A stretch of DNA of 5,594 bases from Candidatus Poseidoniaceae archaeon (GTDB lineage Archaea; Thermoplasmatota; Poseidoniia; Poseidoniales; Poseidoniaceae): assembly GCA_013329295.1 (NCBI GenBank), contig DUKP01000202.1, positions 1-5,594 of the forward strand, given 5' to 3'. Shown in pieces: positions 1 to 5,051 of the stretch. The number at the start of each line of letters is the position of its first letter. Position 1 is the stretch's first letter. A program made the position numbers and the translations under genes. The notes beneath the pieces were generated by a model. That model was not told where the DNA came from. It saw only the letters and a program-made list of their open reading frames with translations, and searched no databases.

Positions 1-381
1 GCGGAGTTCATTCAAGAGTTAGAAGAAGGCTTGGAGACAATGGTTGGTGACCGCGGAGCAATGTTGTCCGGTGGGCAAAGAGCAAGAGTATCCCTTGCCA
101 GAGCCTTGTTAAAACAGCCTTCACTGTTGATTTTAGATGAAGCATCAAGCGCGTTGGATGCGGAGACAGAACGACGCATTCAAGAGAATTTAATCGCCAG
201 TGGAAAAGATAGAGCCACTATTGCAGTTGCACACCGATTGAGCACGATTAGAAACGCTGATGAAATATTATCAATGGTCGATGGTGCAGTTGTCGAGCGT
301 GGTAAACACGATGATTTAGTCGCAGCCGGTGGAGTTTATGCCAGCCAATGGACCATTCAAACCGGTGATATGGCGGTTTGA
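1..381 (+). CDS. ABC transporter ATP-binding protein, C-terminal end of an MsbA-type exporter (5' partial)
   Basis: Frame 1 is open from the window edge to a TGA at 379-381, giving 126 residues of a nucleotide-binding domain. Visible in order are the stretch before the signature (F3-I4 ... G16-D17-R18-G19), the ABC signature LSGGQ (residues 22-26), Walker B ILDEA with Asp46 and catalytic Glu47, the D-loop SSALD (49-53), and the H-loop His78 in VAHRLSTI. This is the pattern of ABC exporters of the MsbA/BmrA/multidrug class, in which one chain carries six membrane helices followed by the ATPase. The membrane domain, Walker A and Q-loop lie upstream of the window. All ATPase motifs present are intact, so it looks functional. 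The substrate cannot be read from this part; lipid, peptide or drug export are all possible. The gene converges on a membrane-protein gene, with only three bases between the two stop codons. Confidence 0.93.
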   Translation, partial: AEFIQELEEGLETMVGDRGAMLSGGQRARVSLARALLKQPSLLILDEASSALDAETERRIQENLIASGKDRATIAVAHRLSTIRNADEILSMVDGAVVERGKHDDLVAAGGVYASQWTIQTGDMAV

Positions 382-384
382 TGA

Positions 385-708
385 TTATACTCGTTTGAGG
401 ATAGGGCGTAAAACAGCAGTCTTTTCAGGCTTAGATTTTTCTGCAAGGAACTTTTTGTTGCCAAGAATTATTATTGTCGATAATAGAATAAACAGCGGAA
501 TTCCAACTATAAGAGACCATACAGCAAGGCTAAGGTTGCCGATGAAGATCTCTTCTAACATTTCAGCAATTAAGATGATTGAAACGAAGATTAACACTCT
601 CACTATACCGAGGAAAGTACGAATAATCATCCAAATTTGCTCTGTATCATTAGCCTCATCAGGTTTATCTAAAGCAGACAGTCTTTCAATGAAGGAAAGT
701 CCACTCAT
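385..708 (-). CDS. Small two-helix membrane protein of unknown function
   Basis: A 107-residue ORF starting at ATG 708-706. I do not recognise the family. The N-terminal 25 residues are polar and mostly acidic. Two hydrophobic segments follow, at about residues 31-50 and 62-82, joined by a short acidic loop (EEIFIGN). A basic tail (KK, KSK, RPILKR) ends the chain. The positive-inside rule suggests both ends are cytoplasmic. The opposite frame (329-736) is also open, but its translation has no domain character, whereas this one gives clean membrane helices. It lies 74 nt downstream of the glycosyltransferase on the same strand and could be co-transcribed with it. A weak AT-rich stretch about 27 nt upstream of the ATG could instead give it its own promoter. 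A role in the envelope is inference from composition and neighbours only. Confidence 0.72.
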   Translation of the reverse strand: MSGLSFIERLSALDKPDEANDTEQIWMIIRTFLGIVRVLIFVSIILIAEMLEEIFIGNLSLAVWSLIVGIPLFILLSTIIILGNKKFLAEKSKPEKTAVLRPILKRV

Positions 709-756
709 GATGACTCGGCTACTTTCATCTAACTAAGCAGTTACGGCTGATTTAGC

Positions 757-777
757 ATCAAAAATGATGTTTTTGAT
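757..777 (-). terminator. Perfect 8-bp inverted repeat after the glycosyltransferase, possible terminator
   Basis: The arms ATCAAAAA (757-764) and TTTTTGAT (770-777) are perfectly complementary around a 5-nt loop (tgatg). The repeat begins 5 nt beyond the glycosyltransferase stop codon. Both arms are A/T-rich and end in T5 runs on either strand, so it could act as an oligo-T terminator in both directions. The stem is AT-rich and therefore weak, and no separate long T-tract follows. It could equally be a protein-binding dyad upstream of the small membrane-protein gene. Confidence 0.4.
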
Positions 778-782
778 TGTCT

Positions 783-1913
783 TTACACAGTACGGGTTCG
801 GTCATCAATTTGATGTCCAACACCGGCTTTACCACCGGTTTTACGAATCTCCCGCCAGGCTTTGATTACACCTTGACCATAAGCCCACTGGGCAAGGAAA
901 ACGAACAGAGGGGCTAAGAAAACAGTACCAATGTTTCGATGTGGTGAAGTTCCAATTGCTGCGCCAAGCCAACATAATGCAATATAGAACAACATTAGTC
1001 CGCCTATGCCATGAAATGCGATACGGGGTATTGTCCACTCTCCAGATAGAGTTAGCCAATATTCATCAGCAGCACCACCAGATAACATTCCATAAATTAC
1101 CGCAATTACTGAGAAAATGACTAGCGGAGGGAAGAAACCAATTGCAGTATGAGACCAGCGAGAAATTTCTGGCCATCTTTTGTTTGCCACCATTCTAGTA
1201 TAGCCGTAATTACGCATTTGTTTCATGTATGGTTTGAATGGCACTCGTCTACGGTGTGGCATAACATTTGAAGGGTCGATGAATAATTTGTGCCCTTTAC
1301 GTTGAATCTTAGCATCAAGTACAACATCCTCTGCACCAATGCAGCCTTCTTCGAAGAAATCAACTTCTCTAAGGTTGGCCATTCTGTGAGCACAATTGAC
1401 TCCAGGGTTGTGGCTAATTGGGACTAAATTACCTTTTGGTTGAGCACCATATCTCGTTCCTGCAGTCATAAATTTAGTACAGAATGCAACATCTGCGCAC
1501 TTAGCTCCAAACGAATCTGAATCAGGTGCAAAGTTAGGTCCTCCAACCGCTCCGACTTCAGGGTCCTTGAACCAGCGAATCAGTTTCTCTACCCAATCAA
1601 GCGGTGGAATTGTATCATCATCAGTAAACAATACCAAGTCATGATCCATTTGTCGTAGTGCGAAATTACAGGCATCAGCACGATTATTTGAGGAATCATC
1701 AAGCCATGTTGCACCAAATTTCTCACACACTTCTTTGGTGTGGTCTTTCGATTTTGAATCAGCAATGACGATTTCAAAATGTGGATATGTCTGCTTTGAT
1801 AATCTCCCTAAGACGATTTCTAATTCGTCTGCATTGTTGATAGTTGGAATCAGTACTGCAGCCTTGTATGGCTCGCCATCATCCTTCAACAAAGGCTCAA
1901 CGCTTGCGCCCAT
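783..1913 (-). CDS. Family 2 (GT-A fold) glycosyltransferase with C-terminal membrane anchor
   Basis: A 376-residue protein. Residues 17-25 (KAAVLIPTI) form the first strand of the GT-A nucleotide-sugar fold. DxSxxD-like residues follow in IVIADSKSKD (48-57). The metal-binding acidic triad is DDD at 98-100 (LFTDDDTIPP). E195-D196 in GAED occupies the place of the usual catalytic-base motif. His220 and Arg-rich residues follow (HRRR 220-223, Y238-R240). Three hydrophobic segments at about 258-277, 298-322 and 327-348 anchor the C terminus, as in ExoA-like bacterial and archaeal GT2 enzymes. The likely role is transfer of a sugar from a nucleotide-sugar to a membrane-linked acceptor on the cytoplasmic face, for a surface glycan or protein glycosylation. 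Donor and acceptor cannot be told. The start at ATG 1913 is supported by GGAG five bases upstream. It lies 49 nt after the lipoprotein gene, same strand. Confidence 0.9.
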   Translation of the reverse strand: MGASVEPLLKDDGEPYKAAVLIPTINNADELEIVLGRLSKQTYPHFEIVIADSKSKDHTKEVCEKFGATWLDDSSNNRADACNFALRQMDHDLVLFTDDDTIPPLDWVEKLIRWFKDPEVGAVGGPNFAPDSDSFGAKCADVAFCTKFMTAGTRYGAQPKGNLVPISHNPGVNCAHRMANLREVDFFEEGCIGAEDVVLDAKIQRKGHKLFIDPSNVMPHRRRVPFKPYMKQMRNYGYTRMVANKRWPEISRWSHTAIGFFPPLVIFSVIAVIYGMLSGGAADEYWLTLSGEWTIPRIAFHGIGGLMLFYIALCWLGAAIGTSPHRNIGTVFLAPLFVFLAQWAYGQGVIKAWREIRKTGGKAGVGHQIDDRTRTV

Positions 1914-1918
1914 GGATG

Positions 1919-1922
1919 CTCC
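1919..1922 (-). promoter_or_regulatory. Shine-Dalgarno-like site for the glycosyltransferase
   Basis: On the minus strand GGAG is followed by five bases (CATCC) and then ATG at 1913. Spacing and sequence fit 16S rRNA pairing and support this start. The site directly follows a run of six T that ends the putative terminator of the upstream lipoprotein gene. Confidence 0.5.
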
Positions 1923-1950
1923 AAAAAACCCTTAGTTAAGAATTCAAGGG
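1923..1950 (-). terminator. Hairpin plus T6 tract between the lipoprotein and glycosyltransferase genes
   Basis: On the minus strand CCCTT (1950-1946) and AAGGG (1933-1929) can pair around a 12-nt loop and are followed at once by TTTTTT (1928-1923). This is intrinsic-terminator architecture starting 12 nt after the lipoprotein stop. Archaeal termination depends mainly on the oligo-T run, which is present. If it is only partly efficient it would lower glycosyltransferase expression relative to the lipoprotein. The stem is only 5 bp, extendable with G-U wobble pairs, so the call is moderate. Confidence 0.5.
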
Positions 1951-1962
1951 CTGTTTGGTCTA

Positions 1963-3009
1963 TCACTCTACGTCAACCATTACTGTATCAAGGGTTACAC
2001 CCTCAAAACTATTCAATATTGAAATGGTAACTGTGCATAAGCTAGCACAACTTGTATCAATTAAAATTGCTTCACCAACGTTCCAGTAATCAGTTTCACT
2101 GTCTGAGGATGACCAGCAGTTTTCATATTCACCCTCAGCACATTGGACAATAGATTCCGATGCAGCACCGTCAACGCTTGCTATGATGGTAGTATGAGAC
2201 CAATCTAGGTCGGAACCAGAATCCATGGTTACAATTGCTTCACCGTTTGCACCAGGTCCATCTGTGGCACTAAATGAATAGATATCTAGGCCACCCGAGT
2301 CATAATCTTCTTCGTCACAGGAATCAAATCCTAAGAAGTGCATGAATTCAGCAGTAGATGCACCATGCTCATCAACAGCAATAAATGCTACATCAATTGC
2401 ATCACATGTTTCACTCGAAAGTAGGTTAAAGGTATCTTTTACTGTTGAATTATCCATTCCGGCTAAAACTGTACCCTGATTTGGTGAGATGGGAATATCA
2501 ATAATTCCATCTAAATCAGTATCGATTCCTTTGGTCATAGCATCTCCATCTGGGTCGACTGATACGAATTCAAAATACAATACGCAGTCGCCCATTTCAA
2601 CCAAGTTTGCCAAGTGTACGACCTCTCCTTCATCTAAACCCTCAGCGAGAGAAGCTCTTTGCTCCTCCACTGTATATCCAATGTGATCTCCATCTTCATC
2701 TATGAAGTCCTCAGGGTCCTCGAAACAATTGAATATTCCTGAAAGAAGCCAATTATTTTGGACAAGAGGTTCTAAATCCTCATCTGGAAATTCAAAGTTC
2801 TTGACACTTATTTTAGGTGGTGAATTACTGGCCAGAATCATCGCATCAGCAATGTCTTGGGCAGTAAGTGTAGCAGTTACAGTTGTGGTGTCGTCCGGAT
2901 TTTGGGCTTCGACAGAATCTTCTTCGTCATCACTCAACATACCGAAGCAACCGGTCAAAATCAATAGCAGGCTCAATATAATTACGTTCAATCCTTTAAG
3001 ATAGTCCAT
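1963..3009 (-). CDS. Secreted acidic lipoprotein with Ca-binding-like loop and pilin-like C-terminal domain
   Basis: A 348-residue protein. Residues 1-21 form a lipoprotein signal: Lys5, a hydrophobic core (9-18), then lipobox LTG-Cys21. The mature protein is strongly acidic. It has eight further cysteines (95, 142, 202, 231, 290, 298, 321, 325), an even number compatible with four disulfides. DTDLDGIID (163-171) has the DxDxDGxxD spacing of dockerin/EF-hand-type calcium loops. DEDGD at 104-108 is a looser second candidate. The C-terminal third (about 257-348) reads like the beta domain of archaeal type IV pilin-like proteins: a D-S-G-S-D-L-x-W stretch, then W309-x-x-G-E, then a terminal V-T-I-x-I strand and D-x-V-x-V-D-V. 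That resemblance is my pattern judgement, unconfirmed. No specific function is recognised. A TATA box centred about 25 nt upstream of ATG 3009 supports this start on a leaderless mRNA. Confidence 0.85.
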   Translation of the reverse strand: MDYLKGLNVIILSLLLILTGCFGMLSDDEEDSVEAQNPDDTTTVTATLTAQDIADAMILASNSPPKISVKNFEFPDEDLEPLVQNNWLLSGIFNCFEDPEDFIDEDGDHIGYTVEEQRASLAEGLDEGEVVHLANLVEMGDCVLYFEFVSVDPDGDAMTKGIDTDLDGIIDIPISPNQGTVLAGMDNSTVKDTFNLLSSETCDAIDVAFIAVDEHGASTAEFMHFLGFDSCDEEDYDSGGLDIYSFSATDGPGANGEAIVTMDSGSDLDWSHTTIIASVDGAASESIVQCAEGEYENCWSSSDSETDYWNVGEAILIDTSCASLCTVTISILNSFEGVTLDTVMVDVE

Positions 3010-3031
3010 GAATAATACTAAGATTGAGGTC

Positions 3032-3043
3032 TTATAATCTTTC
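3032..3043 (-). promoter_or_regulatory. BRE/TATA promoter of the lipoprotein gene
   Basis: The minus strand carries a purine-rich GGAAAG immediately upstream of ATTATAAG. The TTATAA core (3037-3032) is centred about 25 nt before ATG 3009, the normal archaeal TATA-to-start distance. Transcription would therefore begin at or within a few bases of the start codon, giving a leaderless mRNA. Confidence 0.65.
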
Positions 3044-3116
3044 CATTTTACTATTTAGAAAACATTAGATTCAACTATTTTCATAGAGTTGTGAAGTCTT
3101 CTTAATGCTTCTTTTG

Positions 3117-3124
3117 AAATATTT
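3117..3124 (+). promoter_or_regulatory. Probable TATA box of PCNA
   Basis: AAATATTT, preceded by the T/G-rich CTTTTG, is the best TATA-like element upstream of PCNA. A start site about 25 nt downstream, near 3147, would give a leader of roughly 40 nt containing the GGGGTG ribosome site. TTCATAAG at 3138-3145 is a weaker alternative that would give a shorter leader. Confidence 0.4.
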
Positions 3125-3172
3125 TGCAATGGTAAGTTCATAAGCCGTCGAAAGTGCATGTGAGATTAGAGA

Positions 3173-3178
3173 GGGGTG
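3173..3178 (+). promoter_or_regulatory. Shine-Dalgarno site of PCNA
   Basis: GGGGTG, within GAGGGGTG, ends seven bases before ATG 3186. It pairs well with the 3' end of 16S rRNA (GGTG core) and decides the PCNA start. It lies in the loop of a potential hairpin (TGAGAT 3161-3166 with ATCTCA 3181-3186) whose stem includes the first base of the start codon. Confidence 0.6.
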
Positions 3179-3185
3179 CTATCTC

Positions 3186-3926
3186 ATGTTGAACGTCACA
3201 GCCCGATTAGACCTGATGAGCAAAATTTTGGATACGTTGAAAGCCGTTGTTGAAGACGCTAAGTTTGATTTTAAAGAAAACAGTCTTCACATTCGTGTAG
3301 TCGACCATTCCCATGTTGCAATGATTCAGATGGATATTGATTCTGCAGCATTTGATACATGGGAGTTAGATGAGACATCTATTGCTTTTGAGATTGATGT
3401 AGTTAGAAACTTAGTCAGCCTAGGTACTCCAGAAGAAATGTTGAATCTAAAAGCAGATGAAGGAACTGGAATGCTAAATGCTAAGTTGGGCAATGTTGAA
3501 GGTGAATTGAGAACTATTGACCCATCAACAATTACCGTCCCTGCACTACCACCTCTTGACCCAAAATGTAAAGTCCATTTGAGTGGAAATGATTTCATTA
3601 GAATTCTCAAAGCTGCAGCGCTTGGAGGCGACATGATGACTCTAGCAATTAGCGGAGATCATTTCACAGTTAGTGCTAGTGGTACCAACAGTAACATCCA
3701 AGTTAATTTCCATAAAGATGACTTACAACTATTCGAGTATGATAATCCTGCTCATAGCCAATATTCTTTGGGTTACCTACAACCATTGAACAAGGTAATC
3801 GGCAGAGTTGAAACTCTTGAGATTGGCTTTGGAGAAAACTATCCATTAGCAATCAATTTTGCATTCCATGATGGTGCTGTCGAAGTCAAGTACTTCCTTG
3901 CTCCAAGAGTTGAAGGCGACATTTGA
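3186..3926 (+). CDS. pcn: DNA polymerase sliding clamp (archaeal PCNA)
   Basis: A 246-residue protein, the usual archaeal PCNA length. It forms a homo- or heterotrimeric ring around DNA and tethers polymerases, FEN1, ligase and RNase HII. Domain 1 runs from about 1 to 110, with the opening strand-helix MLNVTARLDLMSKILDTLKA, the conserved D40-H-S-H-V-A-M strand (IDPSHVAM-type motif), and the L-x-R-T-I-D strand end at 108-112. The interdomain connecting loop that receives PIP-box partners is about 111-128 (IDPSTITVPALPPLDP). Domain 2 ends with the hallmark YFLAPRVE at 236-243. Lys13 and Lys19 lie where the clamp's DNA-facing basic residues normally are. The start has a good ribosome site (GGGGTG, spacing 7). 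Only one clamp gene is visible here, so a homotrimer is likely but not shown. Its stop codon abuts that of the converging TFS paralogue. Confidence 0.97.
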   Translation: MLNVTARLDLMSKILDTLKAVVEDAKFDFKENSLHIRVVDHSHVAMIQMDIDSAAFDTWELDETSIAFEIDVVRNLVSLGTPEEMLNLKADEGTGMLNAKLGNVEGELRTIDPSTITVPALPPLDPKCKVHLSGNDFIRILKAAALGGDMMTLAISGDHFTVSASGTNSNIQVNFHKDDLQLFEYDNPAHSQYSLGYLQPLNKVIGRVETLEIGFGENYPLAINFAFHDGAVEVKYFLAPRVEGDI

Positions 3927-4583
3927 TTAGTACTCTCGCCATCCGTGACCGCATGCTTTGCAAGTCAACATTCTGGTTTCAGGTTCATCAGATGAACGGG
4001 TTTGCTCAAGGTAGGCATACACCTCCGTAGAATCGCAAGACTTTCCATTCTTGAGTCTTTTAGAGCACATGTAGGTGTCTTTTGTCAGGATTCCTTGCAT
4101 CTTGTCTGAATCTTTGATGACTTCATAATCTCGAGTTTTTACTTCGTCTTTTGATGTTAGGTCATCGAAATCGATTTCCTTTCCATCTTTCTTGACTTTT
4201 GCTGCAGGACCGTTGTAGTTGCAATAAGGGTTCATACATGTTGAATATTTCACACCTTTTTTTTCGATTTCTTCTCCCATATCCACATTCTTAAATCTTG
4301 GTACAAGCTCGTCAAGTGCCAACCAATCATCATAATCTATTTGGTAATCAGTCTTTTTCGGCCTTAACGAAGTCCCTCCGGAGACAGGAGAATCTACTAA
4401 GGTAATCTCATCTTCTCTAGGAATTTTTCTAGAAAGGTCTTCGGGATTATAATCATCCATATTTGGTTTATCATTTTCATAATCCTCACGAAATGGATTT
4501 ATTGATGATTCAATTCTTGGATACACACTTTTCCCATCACCTTCACGAATGATGGCCATTTCTCCACAGCCGGGACAAAACAT
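3927..4583 (-). CDS. tfs: Enlarged transcription factor S (TFIIS/RPB9-like) with split N-terminal zinc ribbon
   Basis: A 218-residue protein from ATG 4583; typical archaeal TFS is just over 100. It starts MFCPGCG like the family. Only the first Cys pair of the N-terminal ribbon is there (C3, C6); the partner pair is C116 and C121 (CMNPYC), about 96 residues further on than in its paralogue. The insert is highly charged. A linker with R-D-Y-x-x-I-K-D-x-D-K-x-Q-G-I-L-T-K follows, then the C-terminal ribbon: C173, C183, C208, C211, ending GHGWREY. The hairpin QTRSSDEPETR keeps Asp199-Glu200, the pair TFIIS/TFS inserts into the polymerase funnel to stimulate transcript cleavage, so anti-backtracking activity is predicted. 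The first ribbon knuckle is C-x9-C, not C-x2-C. An ATG at 4604 adds seven residues; the AT-rich box near 4614 and family N-terminus favour 4583. Confidence 0.88.
   Translation of the reverse strand: MFCPGCGEMAIIREGDGKSVYPRIESSINPFREDYENDKPNMDDYNPEDLSRKIPREDEITLVDSPVSGGTSLRPKKTDYQIDYDDWLALDELVPRFKNVDMGEEIEKKGVKYSTCMNPYCNYNGPAAKVKKDGKEIDFDDLTSKDEVKTRDYEVIKDSDKMQGILTKDTYMCSKRLKNGKSCDSTEVYAYLEQTRSSDEPETRMLTCKACGHGWREY
4257..4264 (+). terminator. T8 run, possible plus-strand terminator downstream of PCNA
   Basis: Eight consecutive T on the plus strand, followed by more T-rich sequence (CGATTTCTTCT), lie 331 nt beyond the PCNA stop and antisense to the enlarged TFS gene. PCNA has no free downstream spacer, so its transcript must end inside the converging gene. 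This is the strongest oligo-T in that stretch. On the minus strand it simply encodes a Lys-Lys pair, so it may have no role. Confidence 0.25.
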
Positions 4584-4608
4584 GAGTAGACCAATTGCTT
4601 CCATTACA

Positions 4609-4618
4609 TTAAATTATG
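4609..4618 (-). promoter_or_regulatory. TATA-like box of the enlarged TFS gene
   Basis: The minus strand reads CATAATTTAA, centred about 30 nt upstream of ATG 4583 and only about 10 nt upstream of ATG 4604. Archaeal initiation about 25 nt downstream of TATA would begin between the two ATGs, which favours the inner one on a nearly leaderless mRNA. A T6 run just upstream (4625-4620) may also end transcripts from the neighbouring paralogue. Confidence 0.45.
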
Positions 4619-4665
4619 CAAAAAACCATGATTTTCATCCGTCTTTCCAATATCTCTGTAACTAA

Positions 4666-5019
4666 TCAAAATTCTCGCCATCCGTGACCACATTCCTTAC
4701 AGGTTAGCATTTTTGCTGCAGTCTCTCCAAATTCCAGATTAGAATTAACATCAGAGTACACTTCAGTACAAGCGCACCTAGGGCATGTGTAGGCGCCCTT
4801 AGTCAATACTCCTTGAATTCTATCAGTATCTTTGATTGGAGTATAGTCTCTAATTTCAGGTTTTGTTTGAGTACGTATTTTCGAAATATCTATGTCATTA
4901 CCAAATTCATCTTTGATAAATAAATTTGCAGGTCCTACATATCCACATTTGTAATTTGGGCAGACAATGGTGCCACTTGGATCAGGGGTCGCTAAAGAAC
5001 CACATCTAGGGCAGAACAT
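4666..5019 (-). CDS. tfs: Compact TFS/RPB9-like zinc-ribbon protein with altered catalytic hairpin
   Basis: A 117-residue protein from ATG 5019, the ordinary size and layout of archaeal TFS (RNA polymerase subunit M-like). The N-terminal ribbon uses C3, C6, C20 and C25 (MFCPRCG ... CPNYKCGYVG). The linker PEIRDYTPIKDTDRIQGVLTKG matches the enlarged paralogue. The C-terminal ribbon uses C79, C82, C107 and C110 and ends GHGWREF. In place of the canonical QTRSxDEP hairpin it has NSNLEFGETAAK: the Asp becomes Gly98, only Glu99 remains, and the flanking Arg and Ser are gone. Strong cleavage stimulation is therefore doubtful. An RPB9-like or modulatory role is possible. A GTG at 5037 would add six residues, but it sits only about 10 nt from the TATA box, so the ATG is preferred. 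The gene is 82 nt upstream of the enlarged paralogue on the same strand. Confidence 0.9.
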   Translation of the reverse strand: MFCPRCGSLATPDPSGTIVCPNYKCGYVGPANLFIKDEFGNDIDISKIRTQTKPEIRDYTPIKDTDRIQGVLTKGAYTCPRCACTEVYSDVNSNLEFGETAAKMLTCKECGHGWREF

Positions 5020-5043
5020 AGATTTTCTTTGGTTCACTAGTTG

Positions 5044-5051
5044 ATATATAT
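5044..5051. promoter_or_regulatory. TATA box of the compact TFS gene, possibly shared with nop5
   Basis: ATATATAT is a perfect palindrome. On the minus strand it is centred about 28 nt before ATG 5019, giving a leaderless mRNA for the compact TFS gene. On the plus strand it would place a start near 5073, leaving a leader of about 43 or 73 nt for nop5, depending on its start codon. Other AT-rich stretches (TGTATTAATC from 5056, TAAATTATTC from 5065) could serve nop5 instead. Confidence 0.5.

Larger units (their letters stand above)
3010..3185. promoter_or_regulatory. Divergent intergenic region between the lipoprotein gene and PCNA
   Basis: This 176-bp AT-rich stretch carries promoters for both flanking genes and no convincing ORF. 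The lipoprotein promoter lies near the left end and the PCNA promoter and leader near the right. The middle has a short dyad, CAACT (3072-3076) with AGTTG (3087-3091), plus a nested CTAT/ATAG, which could be an operator but is too short to rely on. No RNA gene is recognised here. Confidence 0.6.

Noticed and set aside
329..736. 135-residue plus-strand ORF opposite the small membrane protein
   Set aside because: It overlaps the end of the ABC gene, has no domain-like character, and mirrors a minus-strand frame that encodes two clean membrane helices.
707..749. Possible box C/D guide RNA (ATGATGA ... CTGA), suggested by the presence of nop5
   Set aside because: Only about 43 nt long, with no internal C'/D' boxes and no terminal stem. 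The first box is also the start region of the membrane-protein gene.
2489..3004. Plus-strand ORFs of 65 and 100 residues inside the lipoprotein gene
   Set aside because: They are antisense shadows with Ser-rich, low-information translations. The minus strand has a lipobox, a TATA box and a coherent protein.
3326..3634. 102-residue minus-strand ORF inside PCNA
   Set aside because: It is an antisense shadow of a strongly conserved gene.
5020..5037. GTG 5037 as the start of the compact TFS gene
   Set aside because: It lies about 10 nt from the TATA box, upstream of the expected transcription start, and the family N-terminus MFCPxCG begins at ATG 5019.
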